A stretch of 64,000 bases of DNA, taken from Sipunculus nudus (lineage: Eukaryota > Annelida > Sipuncula > Golfingiida > Sipunculidae). The notes beneath the pieces were generated by a model, which was not told the DNA's origin, did no database searches, and was given only the letters and a program-made list of their open reading frames with translations. Positions 49,501 through 62,209 of this stretch are shown here, one piece after another (position 1 is the stretch's first letter; each line of letters opens with the position of its first letter). A program made the translations under genes and the position numbers. Location: assembly GCA_026874595.1 (NCBI GenBank), contig CM049311.1, positions 17,879,676 through 17,943,675 of the forward strand. Direction: 5' to 3'.

Positions 49501-51618
49501 TCGTACCCCACCCACCATTAAACAACAAGCCAACTTGGTACGACTAAGATTATATTATTTGAAAGGACCTGGCCTTCACAGCGCGCAAACATCTTCGGCA
49601 GCTGCGCATGATTTAGAACAAAGATTTGAGCCGAGGACAGTAGGAAACATTAGTTATTATAAAGACACGTTCTTTGGATGAAGTTTGTTTATGTCTAGGG
49701 ACGTCGTCATCATGCTCAGAGTCGGACCACCTCGCTTCCCACTGACTCAGCCCCGGTTATATTGTTTAAGGCCTTGTAAAGACTGACTTTGATCCGAATA
49801 TTTTATAACTCTAGTGCTATATATAGCTGACGATAAATTCTTTGTCATTTCTTTGTCCCATTTCATGCAAACTTCCATCTCTGAGAAAAGCTGATGCGAA
49901 ACACGTCCACTCACACCAAATAAAGCAGACAGACAAATATTCAAACGATAACAGACAAAAACTATGGTATGCTTTCATGAATATTTCGTGATATCCTAAA
50001 CTGTGGTGAAAAAAAGACTTTTGGCCTCGTTACAAACGCTGTCCGATTTCATTATCAAGTCTCCGTAAGTCCGTAAGCCATGCATTTCTGTTAACACCAA
50101 ATATTACCTAAATTGGTTTTATTAAGAATACATAAAACGTTATCACTACAATTATAAATAATACTCATTTTTTTCTATAGGTACAAATACAGGCATATTG
50201 TTGATAATTTTCTGTAAGTGCTATAAACGTAAATGTGACACACTGCATATATACATTGTATTCTCAGAAACAATAATATAAAAATAACACACACACACAT
50301 ATATATATATAATTATATACTATTACCATACAGATTTCAGATTTTAATAAAGGCCTACTGTTATATCGTAGGGTTCCCATTGACGTCAGAGGACGTCCTT
50401 TAATACCCTGGCAACAGTCGCGCTGAGCCATGGTGGAGGGCCAGCTAGGCTGGAGGGCTGGTCACTGAGCTGTCCGCCAGCATGTAACATGGACAGATCT
50501 GTTTCTGCTCTCTGCAACCTGTTTATCTAGCTATTATCAAGATCTTGGAAAAGAAGCAAATGGGAAATATTTTGAGAAGATAGAGACCATTAAAAACACC
50601 AATTCTTACAGAGTTCCAAATGGTCAAAAATGTGATCAGGTCGATCTGTTATTAGGAGTTGTCGACATTTAAAACAACAACCCCAGTGAAAATGCCAGGG
50701 GTAAAAATGTCAGATTTACTATGTTGTCTATTTCTATAGACCATGCTTTTAATGAATCATTTATTGTGTACAGTGATTAAAATAATTTGAAATAAAACAT
50801 ACAATAATGCTGTTTAGCAAAAAGTGCCAAAGGTGATGAAGGCTAATTAGTACCATTTGGGCTTTGATCTCAACTTATTTATTGACAGTAAGGTATTGCA
50901 TCCCATTCGCATTCAGATTAATCTTGTAATTATTGGGTTCACTTTTAATTCTGTAAAATAAGATGTTCTTTAATGCCTATATGAAATGCTAAACGTTTCA
51001 TATTCCTCTAGGTGCTTCAAATGCTGTACATTTGTACATACATACATTTTTTTCACTGTTGTTTGTCCTCTTTTTTTACCATATACAATTTTAGTAAGAG
51101 TACCGTATTAAACGTAATAAGCGCCCTTCCGTTATAAGCGCGCCCACCGGATTTGGGAGGAGTTCAACTTAAGAAAACTAAGGGATGAGCCATCCTGTTA
51201 TCTCATTTTTCTCCCTAGCCAATATAACGTGGCACAACGTAATGCTTTCATTTCTCCCCGCCAAACTTTATTGTTACCGCCAGCTTTTATTCTATTTCCG
51301 TCAGGCTTGATCATCTAATATAATAATAATATTAGTTGCACACAACAGAGTCAGTAGTCGATTATGTCATATAATTATCATTGACTGACTATGTCCGTGA
51401 AGGCCGACCCTGCAGTTGGCCATGCTGATCGGGTGACCTGCATTCCGGTTCGTATGTGGTGTTCAATAAAATATACATGTATGTATTTACTTGGTGTTTG
51501 TTATTTCTCATATTTTATCTATTCTCTTTGAAATAATATCAATAAAACAATAGAGACATATTTTGTCCATATGCCGGATTTGAATGACTGACCGCCACCG
51601 CTGCGTCGTGCAAGGTCT

Positions 51619-51665
51619 GTCCCCTGACGATGATTATCCTCGTCCCCTGACGATGATAATCCTCG
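51619..51665. repeat. 23-bp direct duplication
   Basis: GTCCCCTGACGATGATTATCC is followed at once by the same sequence with one T-to-A change. Just to its left the minus strand has a weak tRNA B-box-like stretch (CATTCAAATCCGG), so it may be part of a SINE. Confidence 0.6.
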
Positions 51666-52010
51666 TGGAATTCAGGTACGTAATTCACTCTTTTAAATAG
51701 TAAGAAACAGTGAAGACGTCTTTCAAACTCTATGCCGCGTTTGTCAATATACATGCTGTGAAACTAATTACAGCTGAACTTTTACTTTATCGTGGCAGTT
51801 TAATATGACAGTGTATAATATACTGGTATATATGACATAAAAATGCAAATTATCCCGCCGGCACAGACTGCTATCGCTGTAAGAACCGTTCACCGGGAAT
51901 TCTGACACTTATATCGTACTGCCGCGCTTTATGCGAATGATTCATTAACGGGTAATTATATGTTTCTCCTTACATGTTGTTCACTGTCATTCAAAACGAC
52001 TGGAAACAAA

Positions 52011-52245
52011 GTACCTTTCTTGTTTCGGGAGCGGTAAATACGATGGCTAACGGTGGCTCGTATAGGACATACACAAAATTATTTTTTATGTCGTTCCCAC
52101 GCGATAGTATCTCGTGGCCACGCGATAATTATCTCGTTCCCACGCGTTAGTATCTCGTGGGAACGAGATAAAAATAATTTTGTGCATGTCCTATACGAGC
52201 CACCGTTAGCCATCGTATTTACCGCTCCCGAAACAAGAAAGGTAC
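52011..52245. mobile_element. Foldback/MITE with ~77-bp near-perfect inverted repeats
   Basis: 52011-52087 and the reverse complement of 52169-52245 differ at one position (ACACAAAATT versus GCACAAAATT). The outermost bases are GTACCTTTCT and AGAAAGGTAC. The ~80-base centre contains ATCTCGTGGCCACGCGATAA and ATCTCGTGGGAACGAGAT, themselves partly palindromic. No coding capacity. TA or GTAC at the outer ends could be the target duplication; the sequence alone does not decide. Confidence 0.9.
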
Positions 52246-53477
52246 GGCTTTTTTGTATTCAGTTTTAACTAGGACCTGAATTTGAAATGAAAAACCAACA
52301 TGGAGCAAAGGATCCATGCAGACACGATATATTTTTCTATAAGGATACACAAATCGTATGGGGTACGTTATATCAAATGGTTGGCGCGAGTTCTCGCGAC
52401 AAATAACTTGCGTGTACTCGTGATACAATAGCGTCATACATCGGCGTGTGCATGTCGGCAGTAATGTTGATTGTAATAAAATGAAAGTCCATGCTGGTGG
52501 TGTAGTTAATATAATACGCTTGAGTCTAAGGGCCAGCATTTCAGCTTTTTTTTATAACTGATGCATGCATGTAATATCATGCACAATGTAGGACAAAAAG
52601 GACAATTATTGGCGATGCCATTCCATGTCATATATAATGGCTCAGGGGCTGTCTAGGTATTTGCGCAAGGTGACTCGCATAATCGGGGTACCGACGTCCA
52701 ATACCATACTGTTTTACATATCTTTATATGAATATTTTATACATTCTACTACCTTATTAGGCGGTGACTTTTATTAAAGAGATAATTTATTACAAGCCTT
52801 ATTAACCCTCTTCACCTGCAAAGGAAATCTCGAACTGCGGTCATTCATACAATTCTTGCACTCGCATACAACAAAAAATAAAATCGTCTGCGAATCAGTA
52901 TCATTTGGATAAGTTATTATTTTTCACAACTTCACACAACCACCGATAGATATCGCTCAATCTTTTTCTGAATTGTCGTGGATGTTCAGTGGTGTCAAAC
53001 ACGTGTACACAAGCCGCAGTTATAGAGGATCGCAACGCATTTTGGAAGTTGGCAGATGTTGGTGGTGGTGGGGGGGGGGGGGGGGTGGCCTTTTTAGAGG
53101 ATAAAGAATATTTGGAAATATATAAATTTTGAGAGCGCCCGGGGTCAAATACACACATACACACACGCACACGCACATATATATATGTATATATATATAT
53201 ATTTAGTACAATTATATATGTTCATACAGATTTCTACATGGGTGATTTGAAATTTTTGTTCCAAATACAAGTGATGCGATATCAATGATAAATTCTTATT
53301 TATATATCATTGCAAATTGTATTGTCAATAAATATACTTTCATTTTCTTATCTTGAATTAAATCATTAATGAGTTTCTTCTATCTATGAACAACTGAAGG
53401 CCATACAGTACACTGGGGTAAGATAAACAAAATCATAAGCAGGTGTATAGATCATCAAAGGGACTAAGCATGCATGC
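52246..53477. other. Gene-free stretch
   Basis: No supported gene. A G run at 53069-53086 and a CA/TA mixed microsatellite at 53152-53203 are the only structures I see. Confidence 0.4.
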
Positions 53478-53834
53478 AGTGGCGTCAATTTTGAGACGGA
53501 GGGTAATCAAAGTGGAATATATATATATATATTACAGTTAATAAAAGGTAAAGGTATAAAAAGGTATAAAAATAATGTTTTATGTTGCCGGTATATACGT
53601 TACTTCTAAACGTTAAACCAGGTTTCAAAATACATTGTATAATATTTCAGAATGTTGTACATTGTATATCCAAACCAGGTTCTAATTATCAGTATAACTC
53701 ATTTATATATAATATATAAATATAATTCTCTGAATAACAGGAAGAATGAATACATGGACCATCCCCCGCCCCCTTGCTAAAACGTGCATGGGGTATATAA
53801 ATACCCCCATTTCCCCTGTACTGACGTCCCTGCT
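53478..53834. mobile_element. GGCGTCAATTT-end nonautonomous element, copy 2
   Basis: Left end AGTGGCGTCAATTTTGAG, right end ACTGACGTCCCTGCT (inverted, diverged), about 357 bp. The interior is AT-rich with TATAAT tracts and a CCCCCGCCCCC stretch near the right end. Same family as 37470-37850 and 57199-57667. Confidence 0.7.
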
Positions 53835-54239
53835 AAGTAGCTGTGCTCATCTATGGCCAATTAATGCACAACAAATAGAGCTATGTCATTGTGCGAGTCC
53901 ATAAAAATTGTATAAAATGTCTTATATTAATTTGCTATAACCATTAATTACACTATTCAAATGATACAACTGAATCTGAACGTCTATAAAGCACTCATCA
54001 TGCCATTTTGTGGTCAGCTCCTTTAATTCTTATAATATTTTTTTGTTTACCTAAGTGGTTAATTACTGCAGACAGCATGTAAAAGGACTTCTTGCCCTTG
54101 CATGCCCTATTGCTGCATCCATACCCAGCAACAAATGAATCATATATATAATGTGTAATAATTTAATAATTTAACGAATATTATACTGTTATTGCATGCT
54201 TCGTACACAAAGGCTGCATGTACACTAGAAAGCACATGT

Positions 54240-54830
54240 GCCTGGGTCTTGATAATTACTGAAAAGTATACCGAAAAGTACTGAAATATGAACTGAAAAG
54301 TACTCAAAAATATATTTGGGACACTTTCTGTTATACTTTTAATTAATATTCAGAAAATTTTTGTAATTTTTTTGATAATCCTGTATTTTTCAGTATATTT
54401 TTCTGAATAATTCAATACGACATCAAAAGTTTAATTGAAAAGTACCTAAAAGTACTGAAATGTGTATCGAAAATACTTAAAATCACATTTGGGACACTTA
54501 CTGGTATGTATACTTTTAAGTAATTTTCAGTACATTTCTGTATTTTTTGGGTATACTTTTCTGTATTTTTCAGTATATTTTCTGAAAAATTCAATAGGAC
54601 ATTAAAAGTTTATAGAGTACCAAAAAAATACTGAAATGGTTACAGAAAAGTATCCAAAATAACATTTTGGACACTTTCTGGTATACTTTTTAGTAATTTT
54701 CAGTATACATTTGTGTATTCTATTTATATATTTTTCTTTATTTTCTGTATATTTTTCTGAATAATTCAATATATAGCTATAAATATAGAGGACATTAAAA
54801 GTTTGTAAACTAAAGTTTTTTTTGTATACG
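54240..54830. repeat. Tandem array of a ~175-bp unit, about three copies
   Basis: The landmark TTTGGGACACTT(TCTG) occurs near 54316, 54489 and 54666 (periods about 173 and 177). Each unit carries AAAAGTACTGAAA-type and TTTTCAGTATATTTTCTG-type stretches, which are partly inverted to each other, and CATTAAAAGTTTA. Copies are clearly diverged. It looks like a small satellite array with internal hairpin potential; the frames through it are low-complexity. Confidence 0.85.
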
Positions 54831-54889
54831 CAGAATACAGAAAAGTACACAAAAAAATACTGCTGCGCCCTCATTTTTGATTAACCTCT

Positions 54890-56190
54890 GACCTTTCCTC
54901 TTTGCACAGCGTCCATCTGTTTTCACACATTAACCCACATATCCTCGGACTCCTTTGACCGATCGGGCTCTTGGATCGTAGCTCTTGGATAGCTTCATAT
55001 CATACAATAAATGGTAGCGCAACCTGCAACCATTTTTGCACAGCGTCCTTCTGTTCCTCTGCCTTGGGTTATAATCACTCATATCTCTGCAGTGGTTGGA
55101 CTTATCCATCTGAAATGTTACATGCGGAAACACATCCTGAATAGCTTTCGTAATTTTATGACAGATGGCGCCACCTACATTTACGCTCACGCTGCAGACA
55201 TTCATGCTAATCTCTCAGGACTGGTTGGACGTGTCTTCCTGAAATTTCGCATGTCTATAGATCTCACATTGCTCCTTATTATACGCAAAACTTGTGGCGC
55301 CACCTGCAACAATTTTTGCACAGCGTCCCTCTGTTTGTCAGCCGTGGGATAAAATCACTCATATCTCGGTATAGCCGTGACAAACACGACTCAGTTAGGA
55401 CCCCCTACTGAGTCGTGACACAAGCCAAATTGAGAACCGCCCTGCAAGTCCACGCCACGCTTTATAACCGTATCTCCGCATACAGTCAGCAGGTGACCGC
55501 AGGCAGAAATCTCCCATACCTGCAGAACAATATACAAATATATTGGGTGATAACGGAATATTTCACACACATGGTAGGTGTCGTTGGAGAGATAAGAAAC
55601 TTATTAAAAGGTCTAGTGGGTTTATTTGAAGTGACACAATACTTTTAAGCAATGAGGCGTTGTCATATATGACGAAAATATTTGCATCCTCATGTGGCCT
55701 TATAATGCGATCCTCAGAGTAAGATGTCCAGGCACTCTGGCAAGCCAGTGATTTGGCCATAATGTCAGAGGACCGATCTGGCGCTAATCTCGGTAATGGT
55801 ATGACTTATCTACCTAATGTTTTGCATTTGTATACATCTTGGATAGCTTTCTCGATTTTGTTGCAGGTGGCGCCACCTACGTTCACGTTTACGATGCAGA
55901 CATGCAAAATAATATCTCATGGCTGGTTTGACGCACAGGCCTGAAAATTTGCATGAATATAGGTCTAACATAGCTCTTCAGCTTATACAAATTTTGTAGC
56001 CCAACTAACAACCATTTTTGCATGGTGTCCATCTGTTCATCTGCCAAAGGTAAAATCACTCATACCTCAGCAGTGGTTTCACTTATCCACCTGACATTTT
56101 GCATAGGTATAAACCTTGGATAGCTTTCTCTTTCAAATAACAGGTGGCGCAACCTACAATCATGTTTACATGGCACACAACCATGCTAAT
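54890..56190. repeat. Array of diverged repeats (GGCGCCACCT family), forward
   Basis: Recurring blocks are CACAGCGTCCxTCTG (54908, 55039, 55319; diverged at 56027), AAATCACTCATATCTC-GCAG, GACTTATCCATCTGA, TTGGATAGCTTTC (about 54987, 55842, 56111) and GGTGGCGC(C/A)ACCTAC. Order and spacing are roughly conserved, so this is a degenerate tandem or nested array. The same family appears in inverted orientation at 60040-60500. Confidence 0.75.
55385..55420. other. Perfect-stem hairpin
   Basis: CACGACTCAGT and ACTGAGTCGTG form an 11-bp perfect stem, with AGG/CCT able to extend it inward, around a short loop. No T run follows, so it is not a terminator. It lies inside the repeat array. Confidence 0.6.
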
Positions 56191-57198
56191 ATGCAATACA
56201 TTTTCCCGTGCCACTCAATCCATGCCTCACTTCATCCGTCCCATCCTGATAACGGCGGATACACGTAGTCGTTTGTAGACTTCCCGTATTCTAGTTGTAG
56301 AATCAGATTGGTAGGACAGCTGCAAGTGTTCTGGTTATGGCTAGTGGGCAGTTATAATAGTCTCAAGGTGATTTAAAGTTATGGACATGATGTCAATCGG
56401 CAGCAACCGACATTCCTCGATACCGGGTAGCCATTGGGGCATATTTGGCCATGGCCATGGTATTAGTGGACCAGTCTAACGAAAGGTTGCTAGCCTTTTA
56501 ATGAGAATAAGATTAAAGTATAGTACAAGTTAAAAATACAGAAAGGCTGTTTGTTGGGATTAAACAGTTTGGATGTTGAGTAATTTAAATTTTCAATGTA
56601 TACAAAATGGTATACTGTATGTATAGAGTAAACCTCTCACCCCTACTTATAAGATGTGGAAAGTGACGCTTCTGGAGATGTCACTCTGCATGGCACCGCC
56701 TTTTTTTGGTGGCTTACCCACGCATCTAGAAAATATATAAGCAGTCAGTAAGTAAGGAAAGACAGTCTCTCCTCCACGCTCCATCCACGCACTACACAAT
56801 TCTTTGACTCGCACTTAGGTTTTCCTGGACCGCTCTCAGCCGGGAACCGAGGTCTGGTCATAGAGTTACAGTATGGTAGGGCCGTCGAGTCAACTGTAAA
56901 CGTTGTGAATTACAGAATGTCGTCTCAGGAGTGGAGTGAGAGAACGCATAAGGAGGGGGTGATGTGTGTCACAGGTTTTATATATCCCCAAACTGGTGTT
57001 AGTGTTCGGGATGCCGGGGTACCTCTCACAAGATATAGGTATATATAAGGTGCGACACATTCGTCTCTTCGATGGACACAATTTCAATGGATTCGGCCGA
57101 GCCCTTATTCAGATGTGACGTATCATAAATTAAATAATAACTACTACTTTGATAGGCCCCGACAGGGTATCACAGCCTTCATATTCAATGTGTCTGGC
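56191..57198. other. Gene-free stretch
   Basis: I see no coding exon, RNA gene or repeat that I can name here. Confidence 0.35.
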
Positions 57199-57487
57199 CA
57201 TAGGCGTCAATATAGAGGGGGGGGGGGGGGATGGCCAATGTAATCATCCCCCCCCCCCCCACTTTTCAGAAAATAATATTATAATATTGCAAATGAAATA
57301 TATTAAAAAATAGAATTCAAGACTTTAGATCCATTTACCAAAAAATGTTATATCAAAACCTTGCTTTGAATTACAAAATAACTTATTTTCTATTACAATA
57401 TTATAATAATTTGAAATATGATTATGTATATATATATAATCATATATAATATGTATAAATAGATATTTATATATATCATATATATAA

Positions 57488-57546
<59 letters not shown>

Positions 57547-57667
57547 TATCCTACTCAGAGACGCTGAAATAGGTATATATGTGTGTGCGTGTGTGTATTT
57601 AAATATACAAAGTCACCAGTCACCCCCCCCCCCCCCCCACCCTGGAAGAAAAATTGACGCCACTGTG
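57199..57667. mobile_element. GGCGTCAATTT-end nonautonomous element, copy 3
   Basis: Left end TAGGCGTCAATATAGAGGGG, right end GAAAAATTGACGCCACTG (inverted). Poly-G and poly-C runs lie at both ends, with a TA microsatellite (57494-57543) inside. The interior TGAAATATATTAA, AGAATTCAAGACTTTAG and TCCATTT aligns with 37470-37850. This is the most complete copy, about 469 bp. Confidence 0.8.
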
Positions 57668-57959
57668 TCCGGCTAATCATATAGACGCTTTTCATTCTTC
57701 GAGCGGCCCGGCAAAACGGCTAATTATTCACAAATAAATGTCTTTTATTTTTAAAAGAAGACATAAAAACTGTTAAGGACGAATATTGGTTATAGGAACA
57801 TGATCTTTCAACTTCAAGAACTTTCTACAAATCTGTTATAAATCTAAATGTAAATTCAACATTTCAATCCTAGAAGGCAAAAGGCAAATAGTGAAACTGG
57901 AGCGACTGAACATCAATTCTGAGAATATGGGCTCCAAATAATCGACACCGGACTTACAG

Positions 57960-58380
57960 GCCTCCCTGCAACCAAATTTTTCGGTGATGGCCACAACGAT
58001 GCTTCGTTATGGTTAGAACGCTTTAATTTACTCAGCCAAATTCCTGTTGGATGAATGCTGATGAGGTCCGGACTATTTTCCGCTAAACCTGTTGCACGGC
58101 CCTCCTGCAGAAACGTGGTACGCTACTCGTCCAACCACCACTAGGACTGATTTCTCGTCTTCAGCGACCGCATTTATTGATCAGTTCCAATTCGAAGACA
58201 GTTCCAGAATGGTGCGGTTAGCTGCAGTTATAAGAAGCAGTTTGCAGAAACCTGGATATACCTACATCGACGACGTACGCCGCCAGGACAAACAGTTACA
58301 GAAATGCGATAATGACATACTGATGAATGACATACCTCGCGTGATAGTATGTTTGCCTACAAAAAAAAACATCGTCAATG
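57960..58380 (+). pseudogene. Broken Ty3/gypsy-type Gag fragment
   Basis: One frame (about 57973-58050) reads KFFGDGHNDASLWLERFNLL, the start of a retrotransposon Gag/capsid domain. A second frame from about 58065 continues with PLNLLHGPPAETWY, TRTDFSSSATAFIDQFQF and IDDVRRQDKQLQKCDNDI, in the order expected for the family. Stops and at least one frameshift separate them, so it cannot be translated as one protein. No protease, reverse transcriptase, integrase or LTR was seen nearby; it is an isolated remnant. A C run and a TA microsatellite follow directly. Confidence 0.75.
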
Positions 58381-58427
58381 GACCCCGTGATATATCGCCA
58401 GCCCCCCCCCCCCCCACCTGGGTGCCG

Positions 58428-58433
<6 letters not shown>

Positions 58434-58482
<49 letters not shown>
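58434..58482. repeat. (TA)n microsatellite
   Basis: About 24 TA units, just after the Gag fragment. Confidence 0.95.
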
Positions 58483-58486
<4 letters not shown>

Positions 58487-58489
58487 TTA

Positions 58490-60030
58490 TTTGACAACCC
58501 TATATTTTCTCTATGGCTGGTTGGAGTCTCAGAATATATCACGATATATCGCCGGATTTTTATATATTCGATACACATGTACGTTTCTGTATGTGAAGTC
58601 ATTGTGGCTGTTTAATTTGAATAAACTGAATGATGCAGACTGAATGATGATGAGTTCTGGAAAATGTAAGCCAATTCGCCCATATATATATTCACTATAT
58701 AATGGGCATGAGTAAACGGACATGCTGGTACCACTGGGGTTAATACATTCAATACCAGCCAATTAAAAATAACAAGAAGTTATTAACTTTGATAAATATG
58801 ACATGAAAGATTCCATGATCCTTAAAATTTAGATAAACTCAAAGTTTTGTCTACGTAATTAGAGATATTCATGCAAATCATTCATGTCAGTGATGCCATT
58901 TATTACAGTTTATTCTGCCATTGACCTTGAATGTTCAATGGTCATTTGTGATCAGCAGAGAAATGGCAACATTCGTTTCTTTCCTAAAGGAACCCAAAAT
59001 AACACTTAAAATGGTTGCAGTCTCATAGTTTAATATTAGTACGCAATATATAATTAGGTATTACCACAACTCTTTTAACATGGCCTCACTAAATTTCACA
59101 CAATAGTCTTCTAATTCCCCTACATCTCATGCTTCATAAGCAGTATTAAATAACTGTGTGAGAACCGATCAGTCTGGGAATACATGGGCGTTAGTCTTGA
59201 TCGGCGGACTGTATAGTATTACCAGAGTGAAAACAGTGCGTGCTCTGTACTTGGCATGACACACGAAGCATCTGTGTGGTCCGCACGCAGCTCTGTTCAA
59301 TGCAGACCCCGCCCCCCGTATATACGTTCCATATGGGGATTGAATGACCAATTACTGCTCCCACGGGCGAATTAACCAAGGCATCAGTTAACAGTCAACG
59401 CAGCTAATAAGGTGATTATTCTACCTTTACTTCCCACGTCAGGAATGTCCTCTGTAAGTCATAGATATATTTCTGAATCTATAATTGCGATAACTAGCTT
59501 TAGCGGGAACTTGATTTTGTATGAATGTTTATTTGTTTTTAAACCTGCTCTTAACACGGCATGCATATGCAATTAAGACAATGATAATGAATGTATGGAT
59601 ACATTAGCATGGATACATTAGTATGGATACATAAGCATTACACGGCATTTATATTAGGCTGGTAAGTCTTACTCGAGTTGCGATAAAAACCGTAAGGAAG
59701 AAAGTACTCCAATGGTCATCCATCCTGTTGCTTTGATACTTTAGTATAAACAGCCGATAATCTTCACATTAGGATACGAGTGATACATTTAAACAATAGA
59801 ATACATGCGAACTCACAAACCGAACTGAAAATCCGTTTTTATGATAACAAGTCATTTCCTGTATCGTGTATAAGTTGGCTGTCGTCCAATAACCCATGCG
59901 AGCCATGCTTGTATTCATGCGGTCAGAAATTCAACAAATACGGAGAGAGATTTACCAATACGATGAGTTAAAACGCATTTTTTTTTCTCGCAAATGGGAG
60001 GGGTTGTTTGAATGTATATTACAAATTAGC
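58490..60030. other. Gene-free stretch
   Basis: No supported gene. 59595-59640 holds three tandem copies of a 14-bp unit, ATGGATACATTAGC with small changes. The rest is AT-rich without recognised structure. Confidence 0.4.
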
Positions 60031-60039
60031 GGTTGGTCC

Positions 60040-60500
60040 GGTTTGTGTAAAATTTATGTCAAATTTCAGACCAATACATTGAACCACTCCTGAGATATGA
60101 AAAATGTTCACCCAAAGCAAACGCACGGGTGGACTCCACGCAAAACCATTGCAGATGCCGCCACCAGTCTTTAGTACGAGATGGGGTTTCAAAAATCTAT
60201 GGACATGCACAATCCCCCCCCCCCCAGGAGGTGTGAGTGAGGCATTTTGTTTTGACTTTGCCGAACCGATTTTAAAAGGCCGAAGCGTAGTGAATGGAAA
60301 TAGAGGTTTCCAAGATCTATAAACGTGCATAATCAGCCCAATACATTGAACCAATCAATAAGACGAACAGTTAGCAAATGCATGGATGGACGCCACGCAA
60401 TGATTAGTGTAGGTGGCGCCTCCAGTCTCCAATGCGAAATGAAGTGATCCAAGTTCTATAGCCATGCAAAATTTCAGCTCAATACATTGAACCACTCTTG
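60040..60500. repeat. GGCGCCACCT-family repeats, inverted orientation
   Basis: CCAATACATTGAACCA(C/A)T occurs near 60071, 60337 and 60478; CTAT(A/G)(A/G)ACATGCA and GGTGGCGCC-TCCAGTCT also recur. The reverse complement matches the units at 54890-56190 (for example AGTGGTT-GACTTAT-CATCTGAAA). A poly-C run interrupts it at 60213-60225. Confidence 0.65.
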
Positions 60501-62159
60501 AGTTATGGGCTCCATAGCCAAACCAGGCTGGCTCCAAAGCCAAAGCAGGCTGTCTGTGCTGCCACCTCCCGAATAAGAACGTCACTGCGCATAGTAAGAC
60601 TGCAGTGCATGGATTGCAGATCCTAGACTGACTCTTCAAATATGTGTTAGTGTGTGTGGTGGTGGGGGGGGGGGGGGGTAAATTAGGTAATTTAGAATTG
60701 GTCTTATATCGTGACAATATAAATTTTATAGGAACCGATACCGTAGACACATATAAGAATATTTCTTTTCTTTACAGCGTATATACGTTGCCATTCACAT
60801 AGTCATATATGGAAACATATTCTATTGTTAAAGCATAGTATATCTTATCCTCAAAGGATCAGTTACGCTTCATTCAGGAGTTAACTAATATTAACTTCAA
60901 CAGTCAGAGGTGTCATCGGGATGTGGAGGCAACTGGCGATTGTTTGTTCCGTTGGTTAACAGGTGGCGCTTATGTCATCAGTTATCACATTGTCCAAACA
61001 ATAAATTGTTTTTTTAGAAAGCATATAAGAGTATTTTGTAATATAAAGAATGGAACAAATGTACTGAAAGAAAACGAAACATTTTCATGTTTTGGGAATG
61101 TTTATTGGCAAGTACATAGCACCATTGTATATATTTCTTTGATAAGCACGGCACAGTAAACTGTAATACATGTATACATGACTATGGCATTCAAACAGGG
61201 CTTTCAAAATCATGGACTGATGGTTATAGTATGCACAGAAAGATTCCCCTTTTATCGTATTTTACTGACTCCTGAATTTTGGCTTCAACTTTAGCCACAC
61301 ATTACCAGAAGACAACGAAACCATATCAATGTAAATTGCAAACAAATGGTTTAAACAATATTTATTGCAAAGCAAAGCTAAAAGGATGGTAAAAACAAGG
61401 CACAGCCCTATAACAATTCCTCTCCTTCATGAAAATGTTATTAAATAATCCTCAGTATGAAACACATTCACATTGTTAAATTATGCTGTTGATACAAGGA
61501 TTACGTAATATGGCATACAGCTGACATACAGATGTCAATCTATATATAAATGTATATGGGACATTTTACCTGAACAATACAAGCAGTGACTAAACAAAAT
61601 CAAAATAAATTATTTACAATTGAAGAACATATGTTAATTACCTTGGTAACCTTCCATATTTCCAAAATTCAAATTTACTTAAAACGTTTAGTTGCTACTA
61701 TGAACCGCTGTATAATATTAAACTTAAGAGCTGGTAAACTGAGAGAATGTCTCGTAGGATATTACTTCTCAATACTGTAATGCTGCGTCACTGACTGTAG
61801 CTATATATTGGTCTGCTGATTAAAGGACTGGCTAGTAAGTTCCTAACAATAGGGGTCTTCCTTCCTAATTACATCTTCGTGTTTTCCTTTATTGGTCTCT
61901 TTCTCTCTTGAAATAAACGCACACTAACACATATATGTATTAACACCATTACATATATATGTTTATGCACATTTTTATATATATATATACATATATATGT
62001 GTGTGGTTATGTGTATAAATATATATACAAGAGAACCTGTCTGAAAGACAACCTCTCTTATTAGACCACCTGTCTATTAAGACCATGCACCGAAAGCCTG
62101 AACATTGTTGTAACTGACCTGTCTGATAAGACCACCTTTGAATTAAAATTATTTTGACG

Positions 62160-62209
<50 letters not shown>

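Larger units (their letters stand above)
43600..52010. other. Long stretch with no gene I can support
   Basis: AT-rich, with microsatellites and scattered short open frames. 44800-44840 is a CTT/ATT run and 45225-45260 is poly-A then poly-G. 46028-46060 is ATTC repeats. 51110-51160 carries an ATAAGCGCCC motif repeated as ATAAGCGCGCCC. A GC-richer segment (45340-45590) has short overlapping frames in several phases, but no splice sites or motifs that I trust. Confidence 0.4.

Noticed and set aside
60663-60678. Poly-G/poly-C runs as possible G-quadruplex regulators
   Set aside because: Such runs occur many times here inside mobile repeats, so a regulatory role at any one of them cannot be supported.
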